Part shown: positions 33,860 through 46,075 of the stretch, piece after piece
How the letters are laid out: every line of letters starts with the position of its first letter
Numbering within the stretch: position 1 is the stretch's first letter
DNA from: Orientallactaga sibirica
Lineage: Eukaryota; Chordata; Mammalia; Rodentia; Dipodidae
Direction: 5' to 3'
Assembly: GCA_036365145.1 (NCBI GenBank)
Contig: JAEOAD010000015.1
Coordinates: forward strand, 13,943,501-14,007,500
Length of the DNA stretch: 64,000 nt
The notes under the pieces: generated by a model
What the model was told of the DNA's origin: nothing
What the model saw: the letters and a program-made list of their open reading frames with translations, nothing else
The model's database searches: none
Made by a program: the position numbers and the translations under genes

Positions 33860-34132
33860 ATATTTTTTTGGGGTGGGGGAGAGAGACACAGAGAGAGACA
33901 GAGAGAGAGGGAGAGGAAAAGGAAGACAGATAGAGATGGGTGCGCCAGAAGCCTCTCAGCTGCTGCGACTGAAATCCAGATGCGTGCAGCCCCTTGTGGT
34001 CAAGTGCAGCATTGTGCCCCTTTTGCATCTGGCTAAATGTGGGATCTGGAGATTGGAACTGCTAGAGATTAGAACCGGCGTTCTTAAGCTTAGGAGGCAA
34101 GTGCCTTAACTGCTAAGCCATCTCTCCAGCCC
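33860..34132 (-). mobile_element. DIP-like SINE, long variant, antisense
   Basis: Flanked by acctttatat at 33,850-33,859 and 34,133-34,142. The body carries extra sequence (ggtcaagtgcagcattgtgc) before tgcatctggc, plus a partly doubled ctggagattgg/ctagagattag segment. It inserted at the edge of an older B1. Confidence 0.93.
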
Positions 34133-34142
34133 ACCTTTATAT

Positions 34143-34256
34143 TTTTGAGGCACTAGCTAGCAGCACTCTAGCCCAGACTGGCTCCAAACTTACAGTGATT
34201 CTCCCACTTCAGCCTCCTGAGTGCAAGGGATAGGCCTGAAGGCATGAGCAACTTGA
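34143..34256 (-). mobile_element. Old B1 SINE, antisense
   Basis: actctagcccagactggctc, cttcagcctcctgagtgcaa: diverged antisense B1. Confidence 0.7.
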
Positions 34257-34999
34257 CTTTTATGTGATAATAATTTTGAACAGGCACCTTTGTGGTAAAA
34301 TTCCTTCTCCTTGAGATCCTTCTAGAGGAGACTGGATACAGATCCATTAGCAATGAGCCTTCTGTACTTTGGAAGGATCTCCTTCTAAGGAGAGGGGGTA
34401 AGGACCTGCGCCAGGGCTGACTATGGACATGTAGTATAGGAATGGATTCTAAGACCCGGAACCCATAGAATTTGGTAACCCTATCCTTCTTTTCCTTTAC
34501 TTTTTGTCTTAGAATGATTGAAGTTTTATTCTATGAAAGCAAGCCCTTGGTTCAAGAGACAGATGCTCAAAATTCTAGGGAGACAGTGTGATTTAGAAGA
34601 GCTGTGACTGAGCTTCTCAAATTCAGAACTGACAACAAGAGTGGGGAAATGGTGTTCTCAAGGTCAAGCATGTTGAGGTAGGTATGGGTGCTGAGGCAAG
34701 GCCTCTGTCACAAGCTCTTGGCTCTCTGTTCCCTCCAGGGATGTGTGTCAATGAGTGCTGATCTTTTGGGAAGCTGAGGTTCTCAGCTCTGATTTTTCTC
34801 ATGGGCTGTGTTTTCAGAGCATCAATGGTCATGGTTCTTTTCACCTTGACCTGTTACTCTTATTCTTACTCACTTTAGATTATTTTTTCCTATTTGTTGA
34901 AAGTGCTAGAGTTCCACACATTCTCTCATGATAGCATGTGACTATTTATATCCATGATTTTTGTTTGTCTAAGAGCATACATCATTATTTTTGTGTGTG
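34257..34999. other. Unclassified stretch
   Basis: No gene or named repeat recognised. Confidence 0.45.
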
Positions 35000-35088
35000 T
35001 AGCTTTATGTGGGTACTGGGGAATCAAATCTGGGCCATTAGGCTTTGAAAACAAGCATCTTTAACCACCGAGCAATCTCTCCAGCCCC
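35000..35088 (-). mobile_element. DIP-like SINE, head half only, antisense
   Basis: Only the promoter-side half: tatgtgggtactggggaatc to aatctctccagcc. The flanks cattattttt / cattattgctttt could be a degraded duplication, in which case it inserted as a short copy. Confidence 0.8.
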
Positions 35089-35127
35089 ATTATTGCTTTT
35101 GAATCTTATCACCACCTGGAAATGAAA

Positions 35128-35450
35128 GCAGAGTAGTCATTATCCCTGTTTTATAGATAGGAGGGCCAAGATCAGAGAACACATTTGTTGGGACTCCTGA
35201 GAATCCTGAGAACTGCAGAGGCTGTTCTGAGGACCTTGACATTCTCTATAGTCTTTGGTGTCTTTCCTTCAGGATGGGCTATGTGGCTGAGCCCAAGGTG
35301 TGTGGAGTCAGACAGCTTTAGTTGGAATTTATATTCTGCCCCACTTTGGGGGTAAGTTGCTCAGCCTCCTCATGGTTCACTTTCCTCATGTGAGGATTAA
35401 GAGAGCCTTTCCTATATGAGTGCACCTTAAAGCACTCCTCACAGAGCCAG
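35128..35450 (+). mobile_element. MIR relics (ancient tRNA SINEs)
   Basis: 35,128-35,185 reads like MIR in antisense (cattatccctgttttatag). 35,285-35,450 is a clearer sense MIR: gagtcagacagctttagttg, taagttgctcagcctcctc, tgaggattaagagagcc. Strand given for the second. Confidence 0.7.
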
Positions 35451-36118
35451 ATATGATTAATATTTTATATGTAGTCATTGAAGAAGGAGTAAATAAAAAG
35501 GTTAAAAACTTATAAACCAAATGCAAATACAGGAGATTTAAAATATTGTACACTAAAATGTTACAGTACTTTCTGTAGAGTACTGGACCACCTTTACCTT
35601 CTTCCATGAGTAGAGGAAGTTTAAAAATATGTCTTATTGCTTTAAATTTGAGGTACTTTGTGTGAGAAACTACTGTGTTAGCATGCAGAGAGCTCTTTAT
35701 ATTCTAAGCACTGACCTGACAAATTGCTGCTCACTTTCTAAGTGATTCAGAAGCCCATTGCCCCAGTGCTGACAAAGCATCAGTTTCCACTCGCTACACC
35801 ACAGTGCTGCCACCAGCTACCATTTCAGGGAGAAAGGGCACTCACAGAGAGCACTGTATAAGTATTTTCAGGAGATAGATGGCTGTATTCGAATCTTAGA
35901 GCACAAATTCAGGACTAATACATGTCTTTCAATGTGCATTGTCTATTTTCCTTGAATACAGAAAAGGTAGGTATGATGGGGAGTTGAAAGGTATCATTGT
36001 GAGATATATGGGATACATTTTACAGATATGAGGATTATAAGGGTTTTTATTGATAAAACACAAGACTGAGCTGTTAACAGTTTGTGCTTTGTTAAGTAAT
36101 AGTAGGAATATGAAATAT
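35451..36118. other. Unclassified stretch
   Basis: AT-rich, nothing recognised. Confidence 0.45.
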
Positions 36119-36470
36119 TGGGGCTGAAGATATGGCCCTATGGGTAAGAGCACTTACTTCACAAACATGAACAACTGAGTTCAATCTCTAGCATCCATAG
36201 AAAATCTGAATGTGGTCATGCATGCCTGTAACCCCAGTTCTGACAGGGAGTAGAGGCAGGAGGATTACTGATGCTCACTGCTCCAGGTTTAGTGAGAGAC
36301 CTTGTCTCAAAAAAATAAGAATACCAGACACCTCCTCAAGTTTCTGCATACAACTGCACAGGGCACACACAAATGTGTTCACTACATGTGTAGACATACC
36401 ACATACTATACTATGTATATTATTACATACACACAAACATACATGCACACACATGAAACATTCTCAATCT
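36119..36470 (+). mobile_element. B4-like composite SINE with CA-rich tail
   Basis: tRNA/ID-like head (ggggctgaagatatggccct), then a B1-like part (catgcatgcctgtaacccca, gagagaccttgtctcaaaaa), then a CA-rich tail from about 36,360. This head-to-B1 order is the B4 plan. Confidence 0.75.
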
Positions 36471-37119
36471 AAATGTGGTTTTTGACCTTAGGGATATTTT
36501 TGGTCTTATATTAAAGCAATGGTAAATTTATAAATGTAAATCTATGAATCATAATTTTAAATAAAAATAGAGAGTATTTCATGGAAGTTTTCTTTTGAGC
36601 ATAAAAGACTTTGTATGAATTTATATAAATTCAAATGATTTCATTATGGTATATAGGAGGCTTGACTTTTTTCTTATGAACTCATTGCATTTGATTGAAG
36701 TTGAGAGATTTGGATTTTTAAAGAGCCATTCCTTTTATTAAACTAACTCAATGCTATTTTGTTGCATATTTCTTTCTTCAATATTATGGTAAAAATCATT
36801 CTGTCTTAAGTTTTTTCATTGCTATTTTTATCTTTAATGGATGATAGTGCCTTGGAGGCTTCTAGAGTTTCTCTTATGTAACCATCTACTGTGAAAAGAC
36901 TGAGTTGTTGGTCTCTTGAGACACAAACAACACTCAGACTTTTTATATGTCATAAGAACTACTAAAAAAAATCAATCTTCAATTTGCAAATATCTTGGAC
37001 TTGAAGCATTGGTTTGTGAGAAATCTGTATTAGGTTTGGCAGTTCTCTTATAAGATAATTGTAGATCAATATCAGATGCTACATTATTTTTCTATTGCTT
37101 TAAAAGTACTGACATATAA
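36471..37119. other. Unclassified AT-rich stretch
   Basis: No gene or named repeat recognised. Confidence 0.45.
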
Positions 37120-37241
37120 AACTGGTTGTTGGGAGACTTGTGGTTTAATGTCGAGCTTGCTTTTAGCTTATTTTGGCAGCTTCCTGAGCTTCTGTGTATC
37201 TTGGTTTTCTCATGTATAAAACAGAACTAGAGCACTCTTAC

Positions 37242-37243
<2 letters not shown>
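37120..37243 (+). mobile_element. MIR relic, sense
   Basis: cttcctgagcttctgtgtat, ttggttttctcatgtataaa: the conserved MIR core order. Ends at the microsatellite. Confidence 0.6.

Positions 37244-37292
<49 letters not shown>
37244..37292. repeat. (GT)n microsatellite
   Basis: About 24 uninterrupted GT units; forms a Val-Cys run in one frame that is not a gene. Confidence 0.97.
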
Positions 37293-37295
<3 letters not shown>

Positions 37296-37369
37296 GCATG
37301 CTGTGTGTACATGTATTCAAATGTGTGTAGGCACAAGTTTGGGTGTACATGTGTGTGGATGTTCATAGT

Positions 37370-37715
37370 TGTTGCAGTTACCTTCACATTACTGGGACAA
37401 ACTTCCGACCAAAAGAAGCTAGTTTGAGGAAATGGTTTATTTTGGCTTATAGACTTAAGAAGAAGCTCCATGATGGCAGGGAAAAGATGGTAGACCAGAG
37501 GCTGGATGTCACCTCCTTTCCAACATCAGGTGGACAATGGCAGCAGAGGAGTGAGCTGAATTAACACTGGCAAGCTAGAGTTAATAAACTATCAAGGTGC
37601 ACCCCTAGTGACAGACTTCCTCCAACAAGAGTCTACTTCCCAAACTGCTATCAGCCGAGGATCAAGCATTCAGAACATATGAATTTATGGGGGACAACTA
37701 ATTCAAAGCACTACA
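37370..37715 (-). mobile_element. ORR1-like MaLR LTR, antisense
   Basis: Starts tgttgcagttaccttcacat and ends tcaaagcactaca, the reverse complement of the LTR plan seen at 33,479 and 58,593. Middle words ccatgatggcagggaaa and gtgacagacttcctccaac recur in the copies at 58-61 kb. No clean 5-bp duplication seen. Confidence 0.8.
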
Positions 37716-38165
37716 GAGGTCAGCATAGGGTATCTTCCTTAATAGTTTTCTGAAGGGTTAATAGCCTTCCCTGAAAACTAAGGGGAACTAAAGAGTTAAT
37801 AGCTATTCCTAAAGCTTGTGGACAATAAAGAAGTTTGGCACCCTTCCCTGACTAATGTATTCCCCTTAGCCTAGATAGCCTTGAAGGATCAGAGACCATC
37901 TGAGTATCTTCCCTTAGACATTCCTGGCTGAAGAAGCCTGTTCTGAACAAGGACACAAACAGCTATAATTTTTTTTTTTTTTTTTATCAGCTGCACCTGG
38001 TCCAGTCTGTTTTTCTTAGGATTCTCCTTATTAACTTACACCCTAGCCTGGCTTAGTGCTTCAGCCTTCATCCTGCAGGAAAGCTGAGGCCCCTTGCTGT
38101 TTCTCTCAATAAACAGTCTTATCTGTAGAGATCAAATCTGGTATTCTCTTTTGCTTTTCTCTTAC
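37716..38165 (+). mobile_element. LTR-like block, family unknown
   Basis: Two AATAAA signals (37,824-37,829 and 38,108-38,113); a partly doubled gttaatagc segment near 37,760 and 37,795; a T run at about 37,970-37,986; and a pyrimidine-rich end after the second AATAAA, as in the R-U5 end of an LTR. Ends and duplications not resolved. Confidence 0.4.
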
Positions 38166-38169
38166 ACTT

Positions 38170-38380
38170 TCCTTACACTGTCCATCTTATTTTTTTGAAA
38201 CGAGGTGTCTCACTGAATTTAGAGCTCACAGATCCATCTAGCCAGGAATCTTGTCTCTTCTTTCCCATCACTGAGGTTGCAGATGTGTGGCTTTATCTGT
38301 GTATTGAGGTGGATATTAAAACTCAGTTCCTCATACTTGGGAGGCAAATGCTTTACTGCCTGAGCCATTCTCTAAGTCAG
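38170..38380 (-). mobile_element. Old B4-like SINE, antisense
   Basis: acgaggtgtctcactgaatt, aactcagttcctcatacttg, ttactgcctgagccattctc: B1-like then ID-like head in antisense order. Confidence 0.6.
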
Positions 38381-39035
38381 ACTAGAGCATCTTAACATCC
38401 CTTTTGTTTTTGGTTTCCTTATCTTATCCATGGCAGATCTACAATAGTTTTGGTATACTCAAAATGTCATAAGGTTGGTTGAGGTTAGGAAAAGAGAATG
38501 AATATGAGGAAATGCCCCAGGTCAGTTGGGAAATTATGAAATTAAACTCCCTATAAAGCTTGCTGAAATGTCCTAAAAGACTTGGCAAAATCAGGTCAAG
38601 TTTGGTAATATGTCAATAACAGGATTATAGTGGTGGGAAAGTGGAAAAATTCATAGAAGGGCCAATGCAGAGAAAATTTGCATTTAGTTGGCAATTCTCT
38701 GAGCCAGACTCAAACAACAATAATAGGCCTGGATTTGAATGGCACAGAGGGGGACAGAAGAGCCATGGTCCAATCACAGAAGTGTGGTGCTGAGAAGCAT
38801 GAGATAGAGCACAGGAAATGCAGCTGGGGCTGATCAGAAAGCCCAGAAGCTCAGCTCCATCACACACACATTGGGTGTGTTGGTACAAAAATATTCATTT
38901 GAGACTCTGCTAGCCTTAGGTTACACTGTGTCTGAAAGCAGCATGTTTATTAAGGATTAGGAATAAAAAATAAAAAGGATGAAAGAGATATCAGAGCTAC
39001 CAGGCTTGAGCTTCTGAAAGACCTTATAACTGTCT

Positions 39036-39038
<3 letters not shown>
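38381..39038. other. Unclassified stretch
   Basis: No gene or named repeat recognised. Confidence 0.45.

Positions 39039-39071
<33 letters not shown>
39039..39071. repeat. A33 run
   Basis: Uninterrupted run of 33 A. The bases before it do not match a known SINE by eye, so it may be the tail of an unrecognised retrocopy. Confidence 0.95.
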
Positions 39072-39073
<2 letters not shown>

Positions 39074-39264
39074 ATGAGAAAAATACTAAAGTAGAAGTAT
39101 TTAGAGAAAGTTTTAGAAACTGAAAGGATTTGTTTTAGCTAGGATGGGAAAGATGGGAAAGATGTTTCCTTGGTTACAGATCTTTCTATGTGGTTGAATT
39201 ATTATGAAAATACCTTAAGGAAAATTACTTGATTGCTAGGTGGTATCAGAGTTTTTTCCACAAA

Positions 39265-39410
39265 TATTTCATTGAATAAAGATGGATTGGGCACCTGCTA
39301 TGCACTAAGCTTTGAACTGAGAACTCGCAGGGATATGAAAAATTAAACTCTATCGTTCTCATCACAGAGGAGTGCAACCTGGAGTTGAAGAGACAAAGTG
39401 AACAAACCAG
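39265..39410 (+). mobile_element. L2 relic, sense
   Basis: gggcacctgctatgcactaa, then ggatatgaaaaattaaa and gacaaagtgaacaaac follow the L2 order (interval tgagcacctactatgtgcc in the ancestral family). Confidence 0.65.
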
Positions 39411-41194
39411 CATATTAAATGTCAAAAGCAAGACTTAAATATCCATACAGTATGCTATGTTATTCAGAGGGACTCACTTCCCTTCTGAGACATGGACTAG
39501 TGGAGAAATGTGCTCTGTAGAATGCATACAGGACATGGGTTGCCTTTTTTTCCTAGTGCATAAAAGATAGATTGAAGTACACACCACTTAGAATATATCT
39601 CAGCAAGCTGTTCGACACACAATTTAGACTTAACACTCTTAGCTCCATGGTGCTTCTGTCCTCATGGAACAGAGAGGAATTGGTGTTTGTGGAAGAGTTT
39701 GTTTCCACAAGGAGAGGAGAATACCTATTGTCACCCCCACAACTTTAGTCTTCCCTGTTTTACTCTGAGCTAAAACAAATGAGCAGTGGAGAGACATCAA
39801 TACTTAAGCTATTTGTCATGCATGGATTTATCAGGACTGTGGGTGAAGCATTTTTTTTTCTTACAAAAGATAACCAAGTAAAAAATGAATAAAGGACCTT
39901 CCATGTGTCAGAGGAAAGCCCAGATTTTAGCTGCTAGGGAAAAGGAAGTACTATCTGTGCCAGAGAAGCTGGGGTAGTTGTGCCAGCAGAAGATTGGCAC
40001 TGGCTTTTCAGCAGTGATAACTTTGTGTAGATGTAGACAACAACCTGTTGGTGGGGGTAAGGTGGGCAAAATATGAGAGAGTTGAAAAATGTGGACATCC
40101 TAACAGGATGATAACCGTGGAAATGGAAAGCATTGAGGTAGCAAACACTGAGAAGGGATGGTACTAGGGAGGAAAATGGTACCATTGAGATAGTCCAAGG
40201 AGGGCTCTGAGTTCCCATTTGCCTTGTTATCTTAGGGTGACATTTATCTCTCTAGATCTGTCTCAGTTTATTTAACTGCAAAGTGAGAGTTTGGGGCAGC
40301 TAAGCTTCTCTAGTCTTTTGTAGCATGGTTAGTCTTGCTGAAGGAACTATTGTCTATTGTCTATTGTCACATAGAACTGGGAAGGTAACTTCCAGCTACA
40401 TGCTCTTGCTCAAATATACCTGGAAGATGTAGAAATGTAGTCTCTTAGTAGTCAGAAGACATGTCTTGGCAGGAGGTTGGTGACACCTCTTGTAAGACCA
40501 ACCTTCATAGCACAGTGTGCAAGAGGAGAAAGATCAGTTAACACTCTCTTGGCCTTTAGTGACCAGATCCATGTAAGGAGCACCCAGGCTCAAGCATGGC
40601 CTATACTTCTGAGGGCACAGCCGAGAGCTCAATTGAAGACTGCATGAAGCATTCTTGTGTTACCTTCTCAATTTCCCAGGTCAACTCATTACAATACAGA
40701 CTTGCCTTGGGAGGACACACTAAGGTTATACACTGAGAACATCCATAAAATCTCTTGGCTTTTCCAGATTCATAAACCCATTAATATTTTGGGATAAGGC
40801 ATATTCAGTAGTAACTGACCTTCAGTGTTCTATATTCTCTTGCATGATCAGACTTTATTACTTTTAGTGCCAGTTGGTGCGATTTATTATACACCTTAAA
40901 GAAGCTGTCTTTTATGTAAAATAAAAAGATGCAAAACATTCCAAATGTCTTTGATCCTGAGAAATAGGTAACTGGGGTGAGGTGGAGAAAAGACAATCCA
41001 CAAAATAGTTGTTTTCCAATATGACAGACAACACTGTGTACATGGTGATGGATTTCTAATATGAGTCCCTGACTTAGTTCAAGAAGAAACAGTGGCTTGT
41101 TGAGATGTACCACTGAGTGTTCTGCAAGTGATGGCCTCCCAAAGTTTATAACCCATTCACTCACTGACATATTGTCAACCATTCTTTAGTTTTG
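39411..41194. other. Sparse stretch with a MIR-like relic at 40,217-40,300
   Basis: The MIR-like piece reads tctgtctcagtttatttaac, tgcaaagtgagag. A 125-codon minus-strand frame at 40,805-41,182 has no recognisable domain and is within chance length for this much AT-rich DNA. Confidence 0.45.
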
Positions 41195-42655
41195 TTGAGA
41201 ACTAAGTCATGTTTTAGGTATTGAAGATAGTGATCAAAAAGGTAAGAATGTTGCTTTTCAGGAATAGGTAAAAATAAGGACGGGTGAGTGTGTACAAACC
41301 TTACAAATGGATTACAGTTTATGACATTTGCTGTTCAGGAAACATGTAAGCTGCTTCAGTGATTTCTATTCAAACCAATCATTCATGACCAAAGTGTGGG
41401 AATGTAGTTCTGACTCAGTGTCCTAACTTCAGTGTATCTGTATCACAATTCTCAGTCCTTATTCTGGAACATTCTATTTTACTTCTCCCTCTTCCATCCT
41501 GTGAACCCCCAGCATCCCTTCAGGTTCAATGTTAGTGCCAGATGCACTGAGCCTGGGGTGGACATACCTCCCATATGCCTGCTCTTGTTTGTTGTGAGTT
41601 GTTCCTCTAATAACCATGTGACCTTAGTTTAGGCTCAAGACCAGGGTTAATCTCAACCTGATTCCTCCAGACAATTATTTTCTTAGGCAGATATGCAGTT
41701 CATCTAAAAACTGCACAGATTATTTAATATAAATTTGCAATGTATGTGACTACCATAATTTCTTAAGCCTGGAGTTATACATTTTAGACTCTTGCTCCCT
41801 GGTACTCAGATTGTGCTGTGAGACTTCACCAAGAGCTCCAGCAGGTGCTCTCCCATGCTCCCAGGTTCCAGCATACCTACATTGCCATTTTAGTTCTGAT
41901 TTATGGTGATCTCTCATTCTGAACTTCCTGTAGTGAACTGGGTTTATAGTTATAATATGTAACCCATAAGTGTTTGCAGAACCAAAAGGAGAAAAAAGTA
42001 CAGATGACTAACAACTGACAAGACAAAAAAAAAAAATCACATTCTAGAGACCCCTAGTAAATAGCCAGGAGTTACATAGATCTCAGGCAAAGGCCCTCTG
42101 CATGGGCGAATAGGACTGCAGTGGTGGTTGGCAAAGGGTTTGGATGGGATTCCCAAAACACAGATATGCTCCACATGGTTGGCACAGGCCTGAGGTCCTT
42201 TCTCACAGGCTACAGACTTCCATCTTGTGCTGAGAAACTGGGTCTGACATGAGTATCATTCTCAGGGTATGGGTAGGGCCAAGGAAGTGTGGGCCACTAA
42301 TGAGCTCGACTGACCAAGGACAGCTTTCCATAAAGAACAATTTTACTCAGGAGTACATGAGGAAATTGAAGTAGAATGACTTGGGATGTGGTGTGGGGCC
42401 AGAGGAGGTAGGAGCTTTCCAGAGGCAGATTGTAAAATCATCTCCCTCAGCTCAGCTTTAGGTCTGTTTTTCTGTGGCTTATTTCTTTTAGGGGCTTCCC
42501 ATGACCAAAGTGTAGAACATACAGTGTATGATTTTAGATCTCTGAGTTAAAGAGTAACTACACAAGTACAATTCTCAAAGACAACAGAACTTGCAGATAT
42601 GACTCAGAAGCTTTTCAATAAGCAGAGCCTTTTTGCATTTTAGTCTCTTTCTCTG

Positions 42656-42656
<1 letters not shown>
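41195..42656. other. Unclassified; possible L2 piece at the start
   Basis: 41,195-41,290 loosely follows L2 order (tgttttaggtattgaagata). A run of A at about 42,028-42,036. Nothing else recognised. Confidence 0.4.

Positions 42657-42704
<48 letters not shown>
42657..42704. repeat. (AC)n microsatellite
   Basis: About 24 uninterrupted CA units. Confidence 0.97.
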
Positions 42705-42708
<4 letters not shown>

Positions 42709-43289
42709 TACTACCTCATCATTATAAGCTGATGGCTAAGGCCATGGGCTCAGTACTTTTGGCAGCTTTTAATCATTCCTTCCACATCACTGACTGCTGA
42801 GCCACCCTCATGCAGAGAGTGGACAGGCTGCATGCTATGCTGCAGTGCAGTAAAAGCAATTAACAAGCCCAGAGCTCTGTGAATTCATGGCAATCCCTAG
42901 TCATTCACATGTTGTGCTGAGCAGGGCTGTCTGGAAGCCAGGGAACTCTACTCACAGGTGCAGGGCAACTAGGGGCTCACCCTGTACTAATGCAGAACTG
43001 AACATGCTCACTGGATTGGGAGACTGCACAAGGTGAAAGGCAACAGAATTGTCTATTGTTCACAGCACAAGGTCATAAGGGAGCTTCATCTTAGAGCTGA
43101 AGTGTTGCCCCTTTATACTTGGCTGTGCTTTAGCTGAGTAGAGGGTGTATCCTGGGTTATGCCATACAGGTGAGAGATTCTTGGCTAAGGCTGGTAATGG
43201 TGTCTACTGAGATGGAACCCAGAACTGTGATGCAACCCAGAACGATGATGTTGGGCAAGTTGATAAAGCTGGCACTAATTTGATAACCA
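42705..43289. other. Unclassified stretch
   Basis: No gene or named repeat recognised; slightly higher G+C than neighbours. Confidence 0.4.
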
Positions 43290-43640
43290 CTGTGTACAGG
43301 ATGAGCAAAGCTGGCGAGGGACAGAGAAATAAAATGCTAGTCTAGTTTGTGTGTATGTTACATGTCACATACCATGATATTCTTGTGGAGGCCACAGGAC
43401 AACCTTGGGGTAGCAATCATTACCCTCTGCTTTATTTGAGATAGAAGCTATTATTATTATTATATAATATTATAATATTATATTATTATTATTATTTATT
43501 GTTATTATCATTACCACTGTGAACATCATGTTAGCTGGCCTGCAAGGTTTCCTGATTCCATCTCTCATTGTCATTGGGAATACAGACACCATGTATATCA
43601 GCTGTTTGTACCTGGCTGTACATGGATTCTGGAAATCTGA
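43290..43640 (-). mobile_element. Old B4-like SINE with an internal ATT repeat, antisense
   Basis: GT-rich start (gtttgtgtgtatgttac), ttgtggaggccacaggacaa, then an ATT/TA microsatellite at about 43,447-43,510, then ctggcctgcaag and acctggctgtacatggattc. Order fits a B4-type SINE in reverse, with the repeat grown inside it. Confidence 0.5.
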
Positions 43641-44728
43641 TCCTTGGTCTGATCCAGCCCCTTAGAATAAATTTTAATGAAAGCTATGAACATTGAGAGT
43701 TCCACATGGATGCATGAAAGAGAAAACGGTTAGGAGGAAGAGTGCAGTGGAGCAGGTTTCTGAGAGGGGCTATGCCTTGAGCTAAACCTTAGAGGGCCCA
43801 GGCAGAAAGCAGGCGGGGGCTGTGTTTGGCACAGATATAACCTGCAGACCCAAGGGTGAGGAGGCACCTTCATCTGGAAGAAGAACTTCATTCCTTAAAT
43901 CTAGTGACTCAGAAATGCCATGAAAACAAGGAATTTTTACTTCAAAGGATGGTATTGGGTTTTCACTACCACTTAGTGTGATTATTTGATGCAATTATGC
44001 ATAGTAATGAATTTTTATGGATGCAGTTTCTATGTAGAGTTGTGGGGGATTCAGGAATAAGGGATGTTTGACCTTGTCCTCAAAGATTCCATAGAGACAC
44101 ATGTCCTATGGACATGTCAGGGTCAGGGTGGCCAGAATAGATGGGGATTGCAGAAAAGATTAGGGTTTGGAGGCAATAGGCCAGGCTCAGATCTGGATTC
44201 TTCCCTTTGTTTGGGAAGTCCAAGCTTTAGCATGAAATCTCTGGGCAATTGGTTTGTTTGTATGCAAAATGAGATTAACTATGCCTTTTCCTCCCTTAAT
44301 ATAGGAGTCTGAGAATCAAATGGGAACATTTGTCCTAAACTGTTTTATGAGATATAAGCTATTGCAGGGATGTGTTCTAGTCCTGCACATGTGAGTCACA
44401 GCATTGCTAGAAATGGGAGACCCAACCCTTCAACCATACCCACTGCTCAGCATTCAAATATGGCCATGTCTGTGAATTAAAATCACACCATATATCCACT
44501 GGGAAATATTTTGAAAGCCTACTTTCAGTCACCTGTAGATTTAAAGAAGATGAAAACTAGATTTCCTTGTTTTTCTGTCATATCTTTTCTGAAATAAGAT
44601 GACTTGTACTCATAATTCAGTTGAATTTGTCATGTTATATATTGTAGATGCAAGATAGAAGAGAGAAAAATGTGTAACATATTCTGCAAGCTAGAGAGGG
44701 GAGGCAGAGAGGAAAGGAGGATGATATA
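43641..44728. other. Sparse stretch with a MIR relic at 44,170-44,320 (sense)
   Basis: ccaggctcagatctggattc, ctgggcaattggtttg, tgcaaaatgagattaactat follow the MIR order. Rest unclassified. Confidence 0.5.
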
Positions 44729-44742
44729 AAAAGTACAAAAGA

Positions 44743-44971
44743 GGGCTGGAGAGATGGCTTTGTGGTTAAGGCACTTACTGCAAAGCCAAAGGACCCAGGT
44801 TTGATTCTATAGGACCCACATAAGCCAGAAGCACAAGGTGGTGCATGCATCTGGAGTTTATTTGCATTGGTTAGAGGCCCTTGCACACCCATTCTCTCTA
44901 TATATATCTACCTGTTTCTTTCTCTCTCCCCCCAAAAAATAAAATAAAATAAAATAAAATAAAAAGAAAAT
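44743..44971 (+). mobile_element. DIP-like SINE, sense, 14-bp target duplication
   Basis: aaaagtacaaaaga occurs exactly at 44,729-44,742 and 44,972-44,985. The tail has become an (AAAAT)n microsatellite at about 44,938-44,964. Confidence 0.96.
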
Positions 44972-44985
44972 AAAAGTACAAAAGA

Positions 44986-45750
44986 AAGAACACAGAAACA
45001 AACAGGCAATTGCATACTATAAAAAACAGCAGAGACACTGGACCAAGGTTAAGAGGCGAGGATTATAGGCCTACCCTTCTTTATGCCCTTGCTACTTGCT
45101 ATGTTAATTTTGGGGAATTGCATTTAGATTTTTTTTTTTCAGCTTGAAAATTCATGGTTTTAAACTTAGAGGAAAAGATGCCTCAAAGCCATATAGAGAA
45201 TATCTACCATGGCAAGTCATGGTTATTGGGGATCAAAGATTCCAAGTCTCTGGTTTCTTGAGTCAGCTTCTGTTAGCCATTCTGTTAGACTGCACTGAGC
45301 AGTCCTTCATTTAGAGTGCATGTCATTGACTTAGACTTACAGCTTGTGCCCTAGAAGAGCCATGCATTCACATCTTTGAGACAGCTGGTTAGAAGAAAGA
45401 TGGCTGCATAAGTATGTGGCTGTAGAGACTGCCAGGATGTTTGCAGTTTGAGATATGCTGCTTCAGCAATATTATTTGGAATAGGTAGGACATAGGGCAG
45501 GGCAGGTCATTTGCCATCTAGTATGTTATGAAAGAGATGGAAAAACTAAGGAAAAGAAAGAAGGGAAAGGAAGGGGAATATTTTGTAGTCAAGTCAACTT
45601 AGGTTGTCTGGCTCTCTTTTACATGGATGCAGAGGTTTTTGTTGTTTTTTTTTAAGTCAAATGTTTTAATGGTGCAGTTAAAATCAAGGGTCCAAATATA
45701 TTTTTTCGATATATTAATTTCTTTACAGTCACTTTTTTAAATTTTAATTT

Positions 45751-45751
<1 letters not shown>
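44986..45751. other. Unclassified stretch
   Basis: No gene or named repeat recognised. Confidence 0.45.
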
Positions 45752-45783
<32 letters not shown>

Positions 45784-46075
45784 CCCTCTGTGGAAGTCAG
45801 AGTACAACTCTCCATTTTAGCTTCACCTGCCACCTCATTTGAGGCAAGGTTTCTTGCTCTGAGTTCTCATTCTGTTGTTCTTTTCTGAGCTCACCATTAG
45901 CTTTTGGGGAATTCTCCTATCTCTGTGTCCCATATTACAGTCACTGTCAGCAGGTCAGCATGCTGGGATTACAGAAACCTGCCATGGCCTTAGGCTTTTT
46001 ACATGGGGTCTGGGGATCAAATTCAGAAACTCCAACACTGAATGTGTTTTATCCACTGATCCATCTCCATACCTC
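45752..46075 (-). mobile_element. B4-like SINE with (GT)n tail, antisense
   Basis: (GT)n at 45,752-45,780, then gtggaagtcagagtacaact, gctgggattacagaaacctg, and a head ending ccactgatccatctccatac. B4 order in reverse. Confidence 0.75.

Noticed and set aside
37194..37427. Val/Cys-rich protein
   Set aside because: Translation of the (GT)n microsatellite.
40805..41182. 125-codon minus-strand open frame
   Set aside because: No recognisable domain, AT-rich context, and length within what chance gives over six frames of 64 kb.
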